Below are positions 25,595 through 39,515 of a stretch of DNA of 64,000 nt, piece by piece (position 1 is the stretch's first letter; every line of letters starts with the position of its first letter). The notes beneath the pieces are model-generated. The model was not told where the DNA came from, ran no database searches, and saw nothing but the letters and a program-made list of their open reading frames with translations. A program made the position numbers and the translations under genes. The stretch lies in NCBI GenBank assembly GCA_023055505.1, contig JALIRH010000023.1, positions 7,880,423 through 7,944,422 on the forward strand. Direction: 5' to 3'. The stretch comes from Callipepla californica brunnescens. Lineage: Eukaryota > Chordata > Aves > Galliformes > Odontophoridae.

Positions 25595-26520
25595 AGAGTG
25601 ATGAGCCCTTTATCATCTCTGTGGACCTCTGCTGGACTCCTTATATGATTTTCCTGTCTTGCTTGAACTGAGGAGTCCAGAACTGAACACAGTATTCTAA
25701 ATGTGAACTCACCAGGGCAGCGTAGATGGGGAGAATCTTCTCCCTCGATCTACAGGCCATGCTTTTTTTTAATGAACTCCAGGATACTGTTGGCGTTCTT
25801 GTGCACAAGGGCACTCTGCTGTCTCATGCCCAATCTGCTGTCCTCCAGAACACCGAGGTCCTTCTCTGTAGGGCTCCTCTCCAGCACGTCAGCCCCTAAC
25901 CTGTACTGATGTATGTGGTTGTTCCTCCCCAGATGCAAAACTCTGCACTTGTTCTTGTTAAACTTCAAGTTCCTGCGGCACAACTCTCCAGTCTGCCCAC
26001 ATCTTGTTGAATGGTACTCTTCTTGGTGTCAGCCACTCCGCCCAGGTCCTTATCATCAGCCAGCTTTGCTGAGAGTGGACTTTATGCCCGCATCCGGGTT
26101 GTTGATAAAGATGTTGAACAAGACCAGAACCATAATCGACCTCTGGGAAACTCCACTAGTTACAGTACTCCAACCAGACTCTGCACTGTTAATGACAACT
26201 CTCTGAGCTCTGCCAGTCAGCCAGTTCTCAGTCCACCTCACTGTCCACTCATCTATCCCACACTTTCGAAGTTTCATAACAAAATTGTTATGGGATGCTA
26301 TCCTGGTATTCACCCAGTTAGTGATGACATCATAGAAGGCTAACAGGTTGGTCAAACATGCTTTCTCCTTGGTGAATCCATGTTGACTACTCCTAATAAA
26401 TGATAACTTTCTTATCTTCCAATTGCTTGGAGAGAGTATCCAGAACAAGTTGTTCCATCACCTTTCCAGGGATGGAGGTGAGTCTGACTGGCCTGTAATA
26501 ACGAGTCTCCTGTTTAGGCA
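25595..26520 (-). mobile_element. CR1 LINE fragment with decayed reverse transcriptase
   Basis: The - strand carries two conceptual fragments typical of the CR1 RT C-terminal half: one at 25750-25983 (words CRVLHLGRNN, LGVLEDSRLGMRQQSALV) and one at 26056-26448 (words SSQHGFTKEKACLTNLLAFYD, LFNIFINN). The frames are broken and the 3' UTR end is missing or degenerate, so it is dead. Orientation is antisense to the inferred miR-9-2 host transcript. Confidence 0.9.
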
Positions 26521-28847
26521 TTACCTCAAAATGTAGCCAGACCAAAATTATTCAGTGCAATTTAGGAGACAGTTTGGACCTTGTTCTAAAGGTGGGTATT
26601 TTAGACTTGAGTCTACTGATTGGCAACTGAAATATTTTTTCCCTTTCTTGAATGCACATTTTGGTGACATTTCTTGTACACTAGCTTGTCTTCGGTGAAA
26701 AAAAGTCTTGCAGCAACTAAACAACTAAGAGAATTTTGGCATCAGAAGACTGAAGTTGTTGAGAGAAGCACAGCTGGGGAATGAAAATGAATTCTAATCA
26801 GTTGGACTCTTTTTTTTTTTTTATTTTTTTTTTCTGTGGGTGAAGTGTGGGTGGAGAAATCAGCCAGTTCCACTAATTTAAGTTATTTTTAAGTAGTATT
26901 TTTGACTTTTGAATTAGGAGATGACTTATGCCATATTTCAAGAGATTCTTTAAGTATAGTGAACTGAATAGTCATCCTTGTAGTTCTAAAATTTTGGTAT
27001 AGGAGAGAGCGTTGTCCAGCTTGTCCAGTAAAATGAGAAAGCTGCATGTTCAGTGTTCTTCACTTCAAGGACTACTTGTTAGACACACATTCATGATAAA
27101 CAGTGTATGTTCTTTGGTCACTGACTTAACGAAACTGACTGACTTCAGTTAGTTTTAGGCAAACTAAAACTTATTGAAGCAAATTTGTATATAAGTGGCT
27201 TGTTTGATCTCTTAAGATCTTTGAAATGACAATAAAAGTGTTATCTGAGTGTTGACTTAGAAGGCAATGTACTATCTTCTCTGTATATCCAAACTATACA
27301 TTGATTTAGTTTGAGATAAATTTAAATCTAAATATCTATCTACAATAGCTTGGACAAGCCACCAACTTTTAGAGACCTCTGACATGCCTTACTTTGCAAA
27401 GCATGATAGATATGAAATAAATCTACAGAGGATATGTATATATTTATATGTATATATGTAGGAGATCTTCAGAAAATTTATTTAATCCAGACACAAAATG
27501 GTGGTTTTCAGGGACATAATATGCTGTGATCATAAGTTCAGTAAGTCTTGCAACTGAAACTAGACTTCAGGATAAGTTCTGCAACTCATCAGGAAGTTGA
27601 ATATCAAAGCAAATAAGTGGATGCCAGAATCTCCTTGTCATGGGGGTCTGCAGAAATTCTTACAAAGCCTACATAGAAATAACTCTTATGACAACTTTAT
27701 CCAAGGGATTCATCTTCAAAATCATGAATCAGGAATGAACTTTTCTTAAAGAACGCTGTATGGTGGATGAGACTCATAAGCTTGACAGTTTAATTCCAGG
27801 CCTGTTTTGACATGTTTTAGTATAATCTCAGCGGACCCAGCTGAGGATTTTACATCTTCAGATTCTTAAATTAGATAGGAATAAATTCTTTATACATATT
27901 TATAAGAGTTCCTTCACTTATTTGTTTGTTTATTTTTAAAAATCAACAACAAAGGAAAGGAACCCAACTGCCATCCTATACCTAACCTACCACGTTAAGT
28001 AGATATTGAAGTTCTTGAAACTATCATGTTTTGGACAGATGGATCATGTTTCCTGCAGGACCCTGCAAATATACAACTTCACAAAAAGCTAAGTGCCTTC
28101 TATGATATGATCATTTTAATTTTAATGGAAGTTGAGATCATTTAGCACTTTGTAGTAGTCACTCAGCAGATCTAAAACTTCAATTCCCTTCTCAAATGCA
28201 GGATAAAGAACAATTAAAAAAAAATCAAGACAGACTCTGTGGGCCCTCATGGATATTTTTATTTTTTTTCTGACCAAATCTAGCAATCAGTGAAATACAG
28301 TGTATGTTAACAGGAATTTCTGACAGAATGAACTGCATTTAAAATCCTAATATTCCTTTCTAAGCTTTAATACTGAGGCAAATGGCAACCATAATACCAC
28401 TAGAAAACATAAGGAGAATGTGTGGGACATTAGCTGTTGAAGAGCTTCTGCTTCACATTAGAAATTCTTGGTCTTCTGAAAGGGACAGATTCATATGAAT
28501 ATGAACAAATCTGAATACAATGGCCGTGTGGCTGTGCAACTGGCTTGCCAGATCTCCCTGAGAACTGAGAGGGTTGGCCAGTGTGGTCCTCATGGAGTTG
28601 GAGAGCTGTTGTAGTACTCCTACACCAAGTTTGTAATTCCTGATTCTTTTCCTTTCTTTATCCTAAACACAGCTGGGAGATTAAAAAAAAATAAAAATAC
28701 TGTATGATAAACTCTTGCCGGAATAAGAAGGAAATGTTCCCAAGCTTTAATTTACTAGACACATAAGAAAGAAACTTACTTTCTGTCTGTGGTTGTTATG
28801 TATGTGAAAAAGCTGTTCCTGGACATTCCATTTAAAAATGGAAGAGT

Positions 28848-29370
28848 CACAGAATGGGAGAATCATGGAATATCCTGAGTAGGAAGGGATTTTCAGGGAT
28901 CAGTTAACTTCTGGCTCCACGCAGGACCACCCAAAATTCAAGCCCTTTGAGAGTGATGCTCCCTCCAGCAGCACGTTCCATGCCCGCTGCCCTCTGGTGC
29001 AGACCCTGGCCCTAACTCCAGCTGCCCCTCTCCTGATACAGCTCCATGCCGTTCTCTTGGGCCCTGTCGCTGTCACAGACAGCAGAGCTCAGCACTGCTC
29101 CTCCGCACCCTTTGAGGAGCTGCTCAGCCTCCTCTGCTCTGTGCTGAGCAAACCCAGGGGTCTCAGCTGCTCCTCACACATTTTGCCCTCCAGGCCTTTC
29201 ACCCTCTTCACAGCCCTTCTTTGGACACTCTGTAATAGCTGTATGCCCTTGCAATTCTGTGACACCCAACCCACGCACAGTGCTGGAGGTGATGCTGCAT
29301 AGCACAGAGCAGAGGGCACAACTCTTCCCTTCAGCCGGTGGCAGCACTGGGCCTGCTGCACCTCAGGGTA
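28848..29370 (-). mobile_element. CR1 LINE 3' fragment
   Basis: It begins with the complement of the CR1 3' terminal repeat (CACAGAATGGGAGAATCATGG) and continues through 'gtaggaagggat', 'ccctctggtgcagaccctggcc' and 'cagccttctttggacactctgtaatagc'-like segments in CR1 order. It is 5'-truncated and degenerate, with no usable ORF. Confidence 0.85.
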
Positions 29371-29959
29371 CAGTTCATATCTGATTTGCTTCTTGCCAGT
29401 ACTATTTGTAGATAGCTTATGAGTGAGCAATGGGGGAGCTTTTCTTTCTCCTGAGGTTCAAATACACTGCGTGGATAACTAAAATCTTGTATTACTGACA
29501 GTAAAACAACCAAGAATAGAAACAGAACTTTGGGCTGCAAGGGATCAGTGAAAATATACTGGGTATTTTCTGTGTATGGCTTTAACCTGCCTGTTTCTGA
29601 GGGACTCACTTTCTCTGAGGCCATTTAGCATCCTCTACAATGGCACTACAAGACAAACATGGCAATGGAAGTGTTTGGGAAAAAATGATGGAAAAAAAGA
29701 TGCAATTCAATGTTTGCTAAAATGTTTTAAATTTTTTTCTGGGGAAAAAGTAGTTTATTCATGTCAGTATCTGTGTTCTAATACTGCTGCATAGGAGTTT
29801 AGTACTGTATGCCTTTTCTCCTATGTGAATGATGCTCTGATGCAGTATATTTTCCTGCCTAATTGAGTAGTAGATGCATCACTGCAGTAGCATGCAATAG
29901 CATGCAGGTGCTGCATGCTGAAAAACAAACAGAAGAAAACATGGTACAAGATTTAAATA

Positions 29960-30630
29960 TATGAGGGCTGCTTTGGAAGTACTGCCTCCTATCTTATGAC
30001 ATTGACCCATGACGTCAGAGGAGGATGTTGGTGGTATAGCAGTAAAGGTTGAATCTTCCCACTAATATCATGCTACATGTTGTTGCCATGTGACAAATGG
30101 CAGCAGAGAGGCAGTCTGACAGAATGGTGTCTGATATGGAAGTGCACATGGAGTAAGTGTATGTCACTGAATTCCTCTATGCAGAAAAAATGGCACCTGC
30201 TGACATTCATTGACACTTGCTCAATGTTTGTGGAGACAAATCAGTGGATGTGTGCTCAGTGAGGCAGTAGTGGTGTGTTTTAGCACCAGTGTCTGTGACA
30301 TGAAAGACAAGTCAGGTATGGGTGGCTGTGCACAGCTGTCACACGATGCAATGAAGAGTTTCAATCAGCTCATCCATGTGAACTGGCAGATTGCAACTGA
30401 GGAACTGTGTACAGAAATGAATATTGGCTTCAGTGTTTTGTAAACAGTGGCAATGCTAGAATATTGCAAAGTCTGCACCCAGTGGGTCCCACAAATGCTC
30501 ACACAGGAATGGAAGAATCACTGCATGTCAGTACCTGTTTTACCAATACGAGGTTTGAAAATGACAGTTTCTGGGGTCACATTAATACCAGAGACGAGAT
30601 GTGATGTCAAAATGATAAGCTGAAGTCAAA
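29960..30630 (+). mobile_element. mariner-family DNA transposon remnant (Galluhop-like)
   Basis: The left end GAGGGCTGCTTTGGAAGTAC follows TA, the target dinucleotide of mariner elements. A decayed transposase reads on the + strand from about 30139: GAATTCCTCTATGCAGAAAA (EFLYAEK), then NQLIHVNWQIATEELCTEMN near 30363-30420 and YEV...DSF...RDEM near 30549-30602. The order fits the N-terminal half of the chicken Galluhop mariner transposase as I recall it. Frameshifts and stops (for example TAG at 30154) inactivate it. The C-terminal catalytic half and right inverted repeat are absent. Confidence 0.65.
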
Positions 30631-33600
30631 ACAAAAACAAAACAAAACAAGAAAACATTATCTTCACCTAGATAAAATTAGTGAAGCGTGTCTTCACTCT
30701 TAATTTCTTTGTGCAGGTGCATTCTTGCTTAGGTTAAGCAAGGAAGCTAAAAGCCTTTTTTTTCTAGTATTTTTTTTCATTTTCCTGACTTGTAGCTATA
30801 CTTCAAATGTCCCTTCTATTGGTTTGAGCAGTAGAAATAAAATTCAGATCAGTGGCTGTAGACAAAAAGTGTCAGTAATGAAGAACATGTTGTTTTCTAC
30901 TGTGACAATGAGTAATTTAAGAAATCATATTGATTGCCCTTAAAAGAAGACATTGTCAGACTCTCAGCCTAGACAAATGATGAAAAAAGATCATTTGTGA
31001 TTTTAGTCACACCAATCACCATCCATTTTAACAGTAATTTTTAGTGATGTATATGAGCACACTTGAACTCAAGTCTGCGCACAAAAAATATTTCACCTCA
31101 TATTCCATATGGACAAACTTGTGCAGAGCTCAGTTTCTGTGTTAATTTTATGTATGTTTGCAGAACATCTGGTTTATCTTGTTTGTACACTGGAACAAAA
31201 AAGTAGAGTCCTTAAACTTTGTGAATACAAGTCTGAAATTGCTGTGGCTATTAGAAGTGACTATTTTTAGTCATTAGTTATCTTCTTCTGCATCTAAGTT
31301 ACAAAAAGTAAAATAAAATCCTACTTATTTGCTTACTCAGCCTTTTAAAGTGAAAAACATTGTCAGACTAAAATGTATCAGTCTAAATGAAGTATTGGAA
31401 TTGTATTTTCCTGTTGGATTTTATAGTCTTTGTGAAGATCCTTGAGTATTAGGCATGGAGATAATCTGAAATTACAGATGTTCAAATTTAAAAGTTGAAG
31501 ATATATTTGCAAAATATATCAGCTTTGGTCCATTTTATGTGAAAGCTGATATTCCAAATTCATCTTTTAAAGCAGTGGTTTGTGTTATCTAATTGCTCTT
31601 GTGTTTTATTTAATGACGTGGAAAATTAAAAAAAAAGGTCTTAATTACATAACTGTGAATTTTGTAACTTTTGCAAATAACAGTGCTTGTTAAAATTTAG
31701 AAAATAATCTTAATAATGAAGCTGCATAATTTATTTATTTTCAAATTTTGTTTACTTACTATAAATATTTATTTATAATTTTTAAACCAAACTCTAAATA
31801 CTATTTTAAAAGTAGTAAAAGCAGCAGTAAGAGCAGTAAAAGCAGTATCTTTATAATAAACAGTAGAAACATATTGTAGAATGCTATACAAACGTAAATG
31901 CCAGTAAACAGGAAATTATCATGCACTGATGGTAGAAGATTATTTTGAAACAAGGAATATGTTTTTGAACATTCAAAAGTGTAATCGGTACTTCTAAAAT
32001 GAAAATAACTGTTTCTTGATAATTCCATCCTTTTTTTCCCACTAAGTAAAAAACGTATGGAATGTGGCAAAATCTCATAACAGATAATTGTCGTGAGTTG
32101 CTTTTTTTCTGCTTTTTTTTCTTAAGATATGATACTCTCCCTTCTCCATCCCCCACTATGTAAGTGACAAACATTAAAAACTCTAAGGAGTATGGATATG
32201 CTGTAATGCTTAACTTTTAGGGGCTCACGCAAAACGTCTAATTTTGCATTAAGCTGCCATTCACTTCTTGCTTTTCTCCAAGACTTATTCACTCAGTTTG
32301 GGCCAGATTGTGCCACTGATTTATAACAAGAATTTCCTACTGACATTAATAGGAGGGTCGGCTCAAAAATCAATGGCCTGATCTGGATCACCGTGAGATT
32401 CCTCCCAAGGAAAGTGCCTGGTGCCTCCCAAAAAGAGGATAAGTGGAAGTACTGATAGCATGGCAGCAGTGTGAGAGCTGGGAAATGAAAGGAGGGCTGA
32501 TAGCAAATGATGCTCAAAAATAGAAACAGCTGAAAGTGACGTTTTGGCTCTTGGGCCTTCTTCGGCCTGTGCGCAGACAACCACCATTTCTCTGTCTTCT
32601 TCAACTGCAGGAAGGCTTCTTGGACAGAATGTTGTCTTCACCCTGGCTCTGCATCCCTGCATGTGTTTTAGAGATGGGAAGAGTGTTAGGGCAAAAGCAG
32701 GGGGGAATATGGAGTTTAGAAAACTAACACTATTCTTCCTGAATAACGGGCTGTGAGAAATGTGTCCCCAGAGTGATTCTGACTTCAGAATTCAGAGATA
32801 GTGCTGGTGAATACTTATTTACAAATTGCATTGTACTAGCTTTGCTAAGCCTAGAAACATTACTCCAGAAATCGCTGTCTAAACGTTGTCTTCGTGGTGG
32901 TTTCTTGCAGTAGGGCCTGGCCCCAGCCATTGCTTGCGGAAGGACTTTCATGGAGGTGAAGCATCCAACCCTAGGTCTCAACTGCACGGGGGGACCTACT
33001 CCAGATTTGCAACCATGGACCTAGCAGCTTGTAGGATATATTCACAAAAGATTGGTTTATGCTTGGTTAGGAGTTTGAGCAGACAAGTTCTTTTGAAGAT
33101 TTACGTCTCAGCATTTGTGTCATAATTTGTGTGCCTTCTTCATTTACATATCCCCTTTAAGTTGCTGGTTTATAATTCTCATGTGAATCTAAACTTTTTA
33201 AAATAATGCTCTTGAGTTCGAGGAGATAATGCTGGGAAAAAAAAATCAAAATATTAACCCTTTATTCAGCCAAATAGCTGCAGTGCATTGCCTCTCACAG
33301 AGATCTCTTACAGATGCATTCCAGCAGCATATATGCGAATTTACTCTGCTAAAAATAGGTTTGCTTTTGACAGATGTGGCCTAAGGCATGCAAGGCTGTG
33401 ACATTCATGGGCATAAAATGTGAGAGCCTAAAAGCCAGTGGATGTAGTCTTATGATTTTCTCAATATAAAGGGATGCAATCTCACAAAGAGAGGAGTACG
33501 TGCATCTCTGATATGAAACCTAAATATTATTGTTTAGAATTACAGGAATTGTAAAAAACAGTATTTAACACTTCTACAGTGTTTTCTATTCAAAACATTG

Positions 33601-34495
33601 CACAGCCTTGAGAAATTAACCAGCAAGATAGCTGATCTGACATGATGTCTTCTTCACTTAGGATAGCCATGGCTTTGGGTAAAAATATCTACAGCAGTGA
33701 ACAAAATTGTGTCAGAGAGCAAAACACAGCGAAGGCTGCACAGCCGTGAGTATTTCTGAAATCAAAAGACATGGAGTAAAATTCTGGCAACTCTACAGAG
33801 AGGCCCAGTGTCATGGGCAACCTGTGTTCTCTCTTTCTTCCAACACATGTTTTAGTTACATTAACTGGAACTATTTATTTTTTTATATATTAAAGTGATT
33901 TTCTGTCTAGGGATGGAGTTATAACAGGGTACTTCTTCAACTGTTGTTAGCCCTAGCTCTTTAGAAATGACAGCTTTGTAAAGAGAATTCAGGAGCCCCC
34001 TCCGGTTCCTCTTACCCACTGTCAGCCTCGTCTGAGCTCCTGAGGAGTTGAATGAGTTTCATAGTATGGAGCTTCCCACCTGCACATCATTTGTTCTTGA
34101 CATAGAAATATTTGTTTTCTCTTCTATAATAAATTGTTATCATACTGGCTAAGTGTTTTCTCCTGACACTGATACATACTAATGAAGATAACAGATGTTT
34201 GTGTTCATGGCTGGCTGAAATGAACTTCCAGGTATGCCAGCCATTACAGACTAGTGGCTAAAGTATGCAGGGAAGGTATTTCAAAGATGCAGCAAATGTT
34301 GATAGAAAGTTTGTACCATCCTGTAGTTTAACCCAGCAGGTGGCTGAACACTGCGTAGTGGTTTGCTTGCTCCCTCCCTTCCCAGGAGAATGGGAGAGAA
34401 TACTGGAAAAAAAAAAAAAAAAAGAAAACAACAAAGTAAAATATGTGGATTGAGGTAAAGCAATTTACTAAGAAAAGGAAAGTAATTGTGACAAA

Positions 34496-34496
<1 letters not shown>

Positions 34497-34549
<53 letters not shown>
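34497..34549 (+). repeat. (ATCT)n microsatellite, about 13 units
   Basis: A perfect tetranucleotide array in AT-rich non-coding sequence, likely polymorphic between individuals. Confidence 0.97.
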
Positions 34550-37290
34550 AATGCATACAATAAGTGATGCACAAGCAATTGCCCATCATACCCTGAATAA
34601 TGCCCAGCCAGATCCCCTGAGCAGCAGAAGAGAGTGAGATGAACTCCCACTCCCTTCAAATCTTCTTTTGCATGATGACCTATTGCATGGAATATCCATT
34701 TGGCCAGATTAAGCCAACAGTCCTAAACTGTTCCCTTCCAGCTCCCTGAGGTCTTTGGTGAAGATAACCATGGCTCTATACATCACTGCTTAGGGACAGC
34801 AATAAACATTGGTGTGTTATCAACAGCATTTTTCTCCTAGAACCAAAACATAGCATCATACCTGGCACTCCAAAGAAAGCAAGCTGAAACTAAGACATAT
34901 CGTATGATACAAGTGGGAATTTTGTTTTTGCTCTTGAAAGACAGACACAATCCCTCGTTGTACAGAATGGAATAAAGTTCTTCAACTGAATAGAGTGAGC
35001 TTACAAGGAAGAGAATGGAATAGAATGGAAGGAAAATTGTGGAATAATCATTTTGAAAACAGGTGGTAAAGTGATTTGGTAGATGTATCAGATCAGAAAA
35101 AAATTACCAGTAAGATTTATAATCCTGAGTAGAGCTGTTCTAGAAAATGTGAGAAACCAGAATCTTGCACAGTTGTCTAGAGGATGGTGTCATGGCTACA
35201 GGCATCAGCTGCAATACCTGCAGGCTTATGGTAGGCTTGCACTGCAGATGTAAGAGCAGCGTACAGAGAACATGTCAGCAGATAGAAATGGGAACTAGTC
35301 TAATTGATAATGACCTGAAATTACAGAATTATGTTGCAAGTGTAGCTGAGTTGAGGTACAGAGGGGAATTTAAAGCACAGTTTTTAGTATTCCACATTTT
35401 TGAGTTAATGTCTTTCAACAAGGAAATTGAGGAAAATGCACTATGTTTGTAGAATATGGGACTGCCACGGGTAAGAGAGCAGTATTTGCTGGAATTAATA
35501 TGGTAACTTGTTTCTGAGAACATATTCTGATGTTAGTTGTTGTCGTTTTAATATACACTAGATGTAGAACTTATTTTTTTATGATTGATTTTGGTTAAAG
35601 TTTGCAATTTGTTTGTATTTTCCCGATATTGAACTTTTACCTATAGATACTGTTTGTTTCCTTCTGAATAAACCACAGAGAGTACACACTGTATCTCAGT
35701 GTTCTAATGGTTACTTCCATGTTTTGAATAACATATAAAAACTGTCATTTCTGGTTACTCATTCACGTTGTCCTGAGATTGCTGTTGGTTAACCTAATGC
35801 CATACAAACTTCAAAACAACATTTCTGTATCTCTTTAATGTTAGGGTCTAGACTGCTCCTCAAAATAATCTTATTGAAAATACCTAAATGTTATTCCATG
35901 AGGGAAAGTGTAAGTCTCATGAAGCTGCAGACAGCAAGTTGCATCATAGGATAAAATAGTAGCAATTAGCATTTCTTTGGAGTGTGAGTAGTATTTGGAA
36001 TCTAAACAAAAGAACACACAAAGCTATAGGGGTTATTTCCTGCCACAGAATTACGGTGATGAAATTGTGGTAGAAGCTGGGAGGTACTTCGAAGTGTTTA
36101 GAGAAAATATTGTTTCTTCAGTTAAATTACAGAATTTATGTGTGAAATGAACTTTCATAATAAATAACTATGATGATATTCTGGCAAAGTTTTAGCTACA
36201 TTAATGAGCAATTCACTTATCTTCAATTGTGCTGTGTAGGAATTACTGTGCTGTACAGGCAGCTAATTGTCAAAGGAAAGAAATAAAATTTCCTCCTTGA
36301 CTAGTTGCTTCATGAGGAGCCATTCTGGTGTTAAGAATATTTTTTCTTTGTGTATGTAAATAATGCTGGCAAGGTGCACTGCCTGGATAGTCCAATCCAA
36401 GGCATCAGTTCCCATTCTTTTTGCCACTGGCCGATTAATTCCCACAGAAGTGATGGAAACAGCCTCTGGGACAGCAATGATTAAAAAATTCATAAGGGTC
36501 ACTTTAAAAAGTTGTCTGTGAAAAAACAGTAGGGACATTATGTATTAATCTAAAATATGTAAATAAATGGACTCCTTCCATTCTAAAATCAAAAATACCT
36601 TGATCCTCAGGATTTTCCAGGGCACAAACAATTTTGTAATTTGGTGGCTGCAGTGTTTCAAACCTCAGAAAAACAGGGTTACTTTAGGCTGCCTTCTATA
36701 TATATATAAATACATATATGTAAAAGATAGATTATATATTCCACTGACATTTTTAAATAAAGATTTCTTTGTATCTGTAAGAGAACTGTGAAATCATAGT
36801 CTCTTCTTCTGTAAAACCTGCATTCTGCTCTCTCCCCGAGTGTCAGCGGATCCCTTATGTCTCTTTCTTCCATGCACCTTTTGACTTTTCTACTCTTCTC
36901 GTTCAAGTACAGCTAGGTGATTTTTTTTTCTTAAGTTTGTGAAGTACTTTTGAGCCTAGAACACTCATGCCATAAGGATATATGATTATCTGTCACACCA
37001 GCCAACCACACTGCACTGGTTTTGTACATTTAGTGAAGAGATTGGCATAAATGTGTGAAAAACATGCCTTTATCTGAACAGGAAACCCTGTACCTTGTTA
37101 CTTTTAGACTTTGCCAGTTGTGACAAGAATCACAAAACCAAAGTTACACTGCATTTTATGTATGCTTAACCATCACAGAAGCAGTAAAAGGTGAGACAAA
37201 TCTACAGTCCTTTATAGTATAAAACATCTCATGATCACCTCTACATGTGCATATGTATTCTGAAACTACTGAATGTGGAGATTTGAAGGT

Positions 37291-37531
37291 TGTCAGGGGT
37301 TTGTGGGCCGGTTCGGCCCGGTCCCGCAACAACCGAGGAAGGAGACCCACAGGCCCACACCCCGGACACGGGGAAGGGGGAAAAGGAAAAAAAAAGGAAA
37401 TAAGCCCCAAAACAAAACAGCAGCAACGATCTGAGGGGGAAAAGCTAATTTACTAAATAAGACATCAGGAAGTAAATAACACAATATAATGCAATACAAT
37501 TTGGAATTAAGCCTAATTAATCAAACAAAAC

Positions 37532-37573
<42 letters not shown>

Positions 37574-37834
37574 GTGCCCGATAAACCGAAGGCCTTACGC
37601 TAACGCTGAAGGCGGACGGCAGCGAGCACCCACTCCTAAGTGATCCTAGAGGAAAGAGAGAGAACGTCCCGTGACCGCAGAGAGTTTTTATCTGTTCCCT
37701 CTGAGCGGAAAACACGTGAAAAAAAACAAAGCATTGCAAAGTCCTCTGGGGAATGTAGTTCTCCCTGACTCCCAATGCACTACATGATGCCATGATGTGG
37801 AATACCAGTACCAAAAAATCATAAAACCACGACA
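37291..37834 (-). mobile_element. solo LTR of the ERV-L-like family, antisense
   Basis: The element is 544 bp, bounded by TG...CA and flanked by the direct repeat AAGGT (37286-37290 and 37835-37839), a 5-bp target duplication. Its complement starts TGTCGTGGTTTTATGATTTT and shares the GGTACTGGTATTCCACATCA and GGCCTTCGGTTTATCGG segments with the provirus LTRs at 53.7 and 58.1 kb, with visible divergence. No internal sequence remains, so it arose by LTR-LTR recombination. A (GA)n expansion at about 37537-37570 lies where the provirus LTR has only a short CTCTCTC run. Confidence 0.93.
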
Positions 37835-39218
37835 AAGGTGAGCTCTGTGACTTTTCTTAAAGTCTTTTGTTGTCAACATGATTTAATTAAAAGGCATCAA
37901 TGTCAAAAAATGCTTTTTTAAAAAACTCACTGTTCTGCTTGAGTTCCCTGAACTGTTTAAAAATCGTTGATCCAATGAAAAGATATATAGACATAAGCTT
38001 TGATAAACTTATCTGCCTGTGCAAAATATGCACACAATTAAGGCATTATTGCCAACTCACTGCTAGTTTTAGGATGTCATTCCTGCCTTTGCTTAATTAG
38101 ACTTGAATTGCTAAGTCATGCCTCAGTATCAGCTGGTCCCATTTTAAGACTCAAGAAATAATATTTTTATTGTTCTGTATTTCCCTTTAATTAAGAAGTA
38201 AATACTACATTTTTTTTCAGATAGGTTATTTGGATTATATTTTATTTAAAAAGGAGGAATAAAGGAATTCAGGTTTTCAGGACAACACAGGGAGTGCTCC
38301 TATCTAAAAGCATCTGTGACTGTTCTCAGACCTCCAAGCTCACAGGCAGTCCAATACATAGTGTGCACACAGCAGAAATCACAGTCATTGTCTGGATCAG
38401 ACCCCTTCTGAAGAGCCCTCGATCCCTGCTCTCATATCTCAGAGGACTGTTGTCATAAATGTGTACCTGCAAGTACTGTTTCCTTGAAACTAGTTGATAC
38501 AATACCAGTGTTTTGAGTGGGTGTAAATTTTTTTTGCCTCCTGTCATATAACAGAAAACTGGAAATACAAGAATCAAATAGTAAATGAAGTAAAATGAAC
38601 CAGAGGAGTCTGCAATGGTATCTATAAACTTCTATAAACTTCTGATTAAAAGAAGGCATCAACAATGACATTCAGAGCCCAGCGAAGAGCACTGACCTTG
38701 TCCTGTTGTATTCAGGTTATTGCTGCTCTCAGGTACTCTGAGCAATGCCACACAGCTAAAACAGCTGCCTGCCCTCTCAGGGAATCTCTCCAAAATTATC
38801 TTTGCCTAACTTGACAAAATACACGTCAGAAATATCACAAAACATCAAGGAGGGATGTTTTGTGGTGGTAATGTTGCCACTGTGAGGGTTTGCAACCATA
38901 TGAGCAATCAGGCACTTTCAGTGGTTGCAGGAGTCCTCACTGCTGGCCACAACCCTTCCCACTGTGCACTCTTACCCCGAGGGAGCACACATAAAGCCAG
39001 ATGATTGTTACTCACTTGCTTCTTTATGTTGCTATATGAAAAGGTGTTCTCAAAACAGCCTGGCATTGAAGGACTGGGGGTACAATACTCTGTAGCCACT
39101 TATTCCCTCTTTGTGTCATTGTACATCATTATTTTTGGAAGAAAGGAATAATGGAAATTCATGTTATACAGTGAAAAATGTCATTGTCAGTAATTGCAAG
39201 CAAATATTTTTAAAAGGT

Positions 39219-39240
39219 TTTTTTTTTTTTTTTTTTTTTT
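39219..39240 (+). repeat. poly-T run
   Basis: An uninterrupted T run of about 22 bases lies about 75 bp upstream of a CR1 fragment. It has no other recognisable association. Confidence 0.9.
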
Positions 39241-39309
39241 CATTGCACTTGTGAGAGATTCATTTTCAAAATCAGGTACAAAGTACTTAGGACAAAATAT
39301 GTATAGTCA

Positions 39310-39515
39310 GTTGGGGAGGTGCTCCAGCCCTCTGATCATCTTCATGGCCCTTCCTTCTTGTCCTGGGGGCCCCAGAACTGTATGCGGGTGTGCTCTCACG
39401 AGAGCAGAGTACAGGGGCAGAATCACCGCCCTTGACTTGCTGGTCATGCTTCTTTTGATGCAACCCAGGATATGATTGGCCTTCTGGGCTGCAAGTGCAT
39501 TTGTGTTACATGGTG
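39310..39515 (-). mobile_element. CR1 LINE internal fragment
   Basis: The + strand shows the complement of a CR1 segment, including 'ggtgctccagccctctgatc', 'gagagcagagtacaggggca' and 'ttggccttctgggctgcaag'. Both ends are missing. Confidence 0.85.

Larger units (their letters stand above)
26521..37285. other. AT-rich non-coding sequence around CR1 and mariner remnants
   Basis: Apart from the CR1 at 28.8 kb, the mariner remnant and the ATCT repeat, this is unique AT-rich sequence with T- or A-runs (26811-26833, 34407-34423). A segment near 32300-32380 (GGGCCAGATTGTGCCACTGA) faintly resembles an ancient amniote LINE 3' end; I do not call it. No gene recognised. Confidence 0.5.

Noticed and set aside
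32300..32380. Ancient amniote LINE/SINE-like segment (GGGCCAGATTGTGCC)
   Set aside because: Resemblance is limited to a few words and could be chance; needs a consensus alignment.
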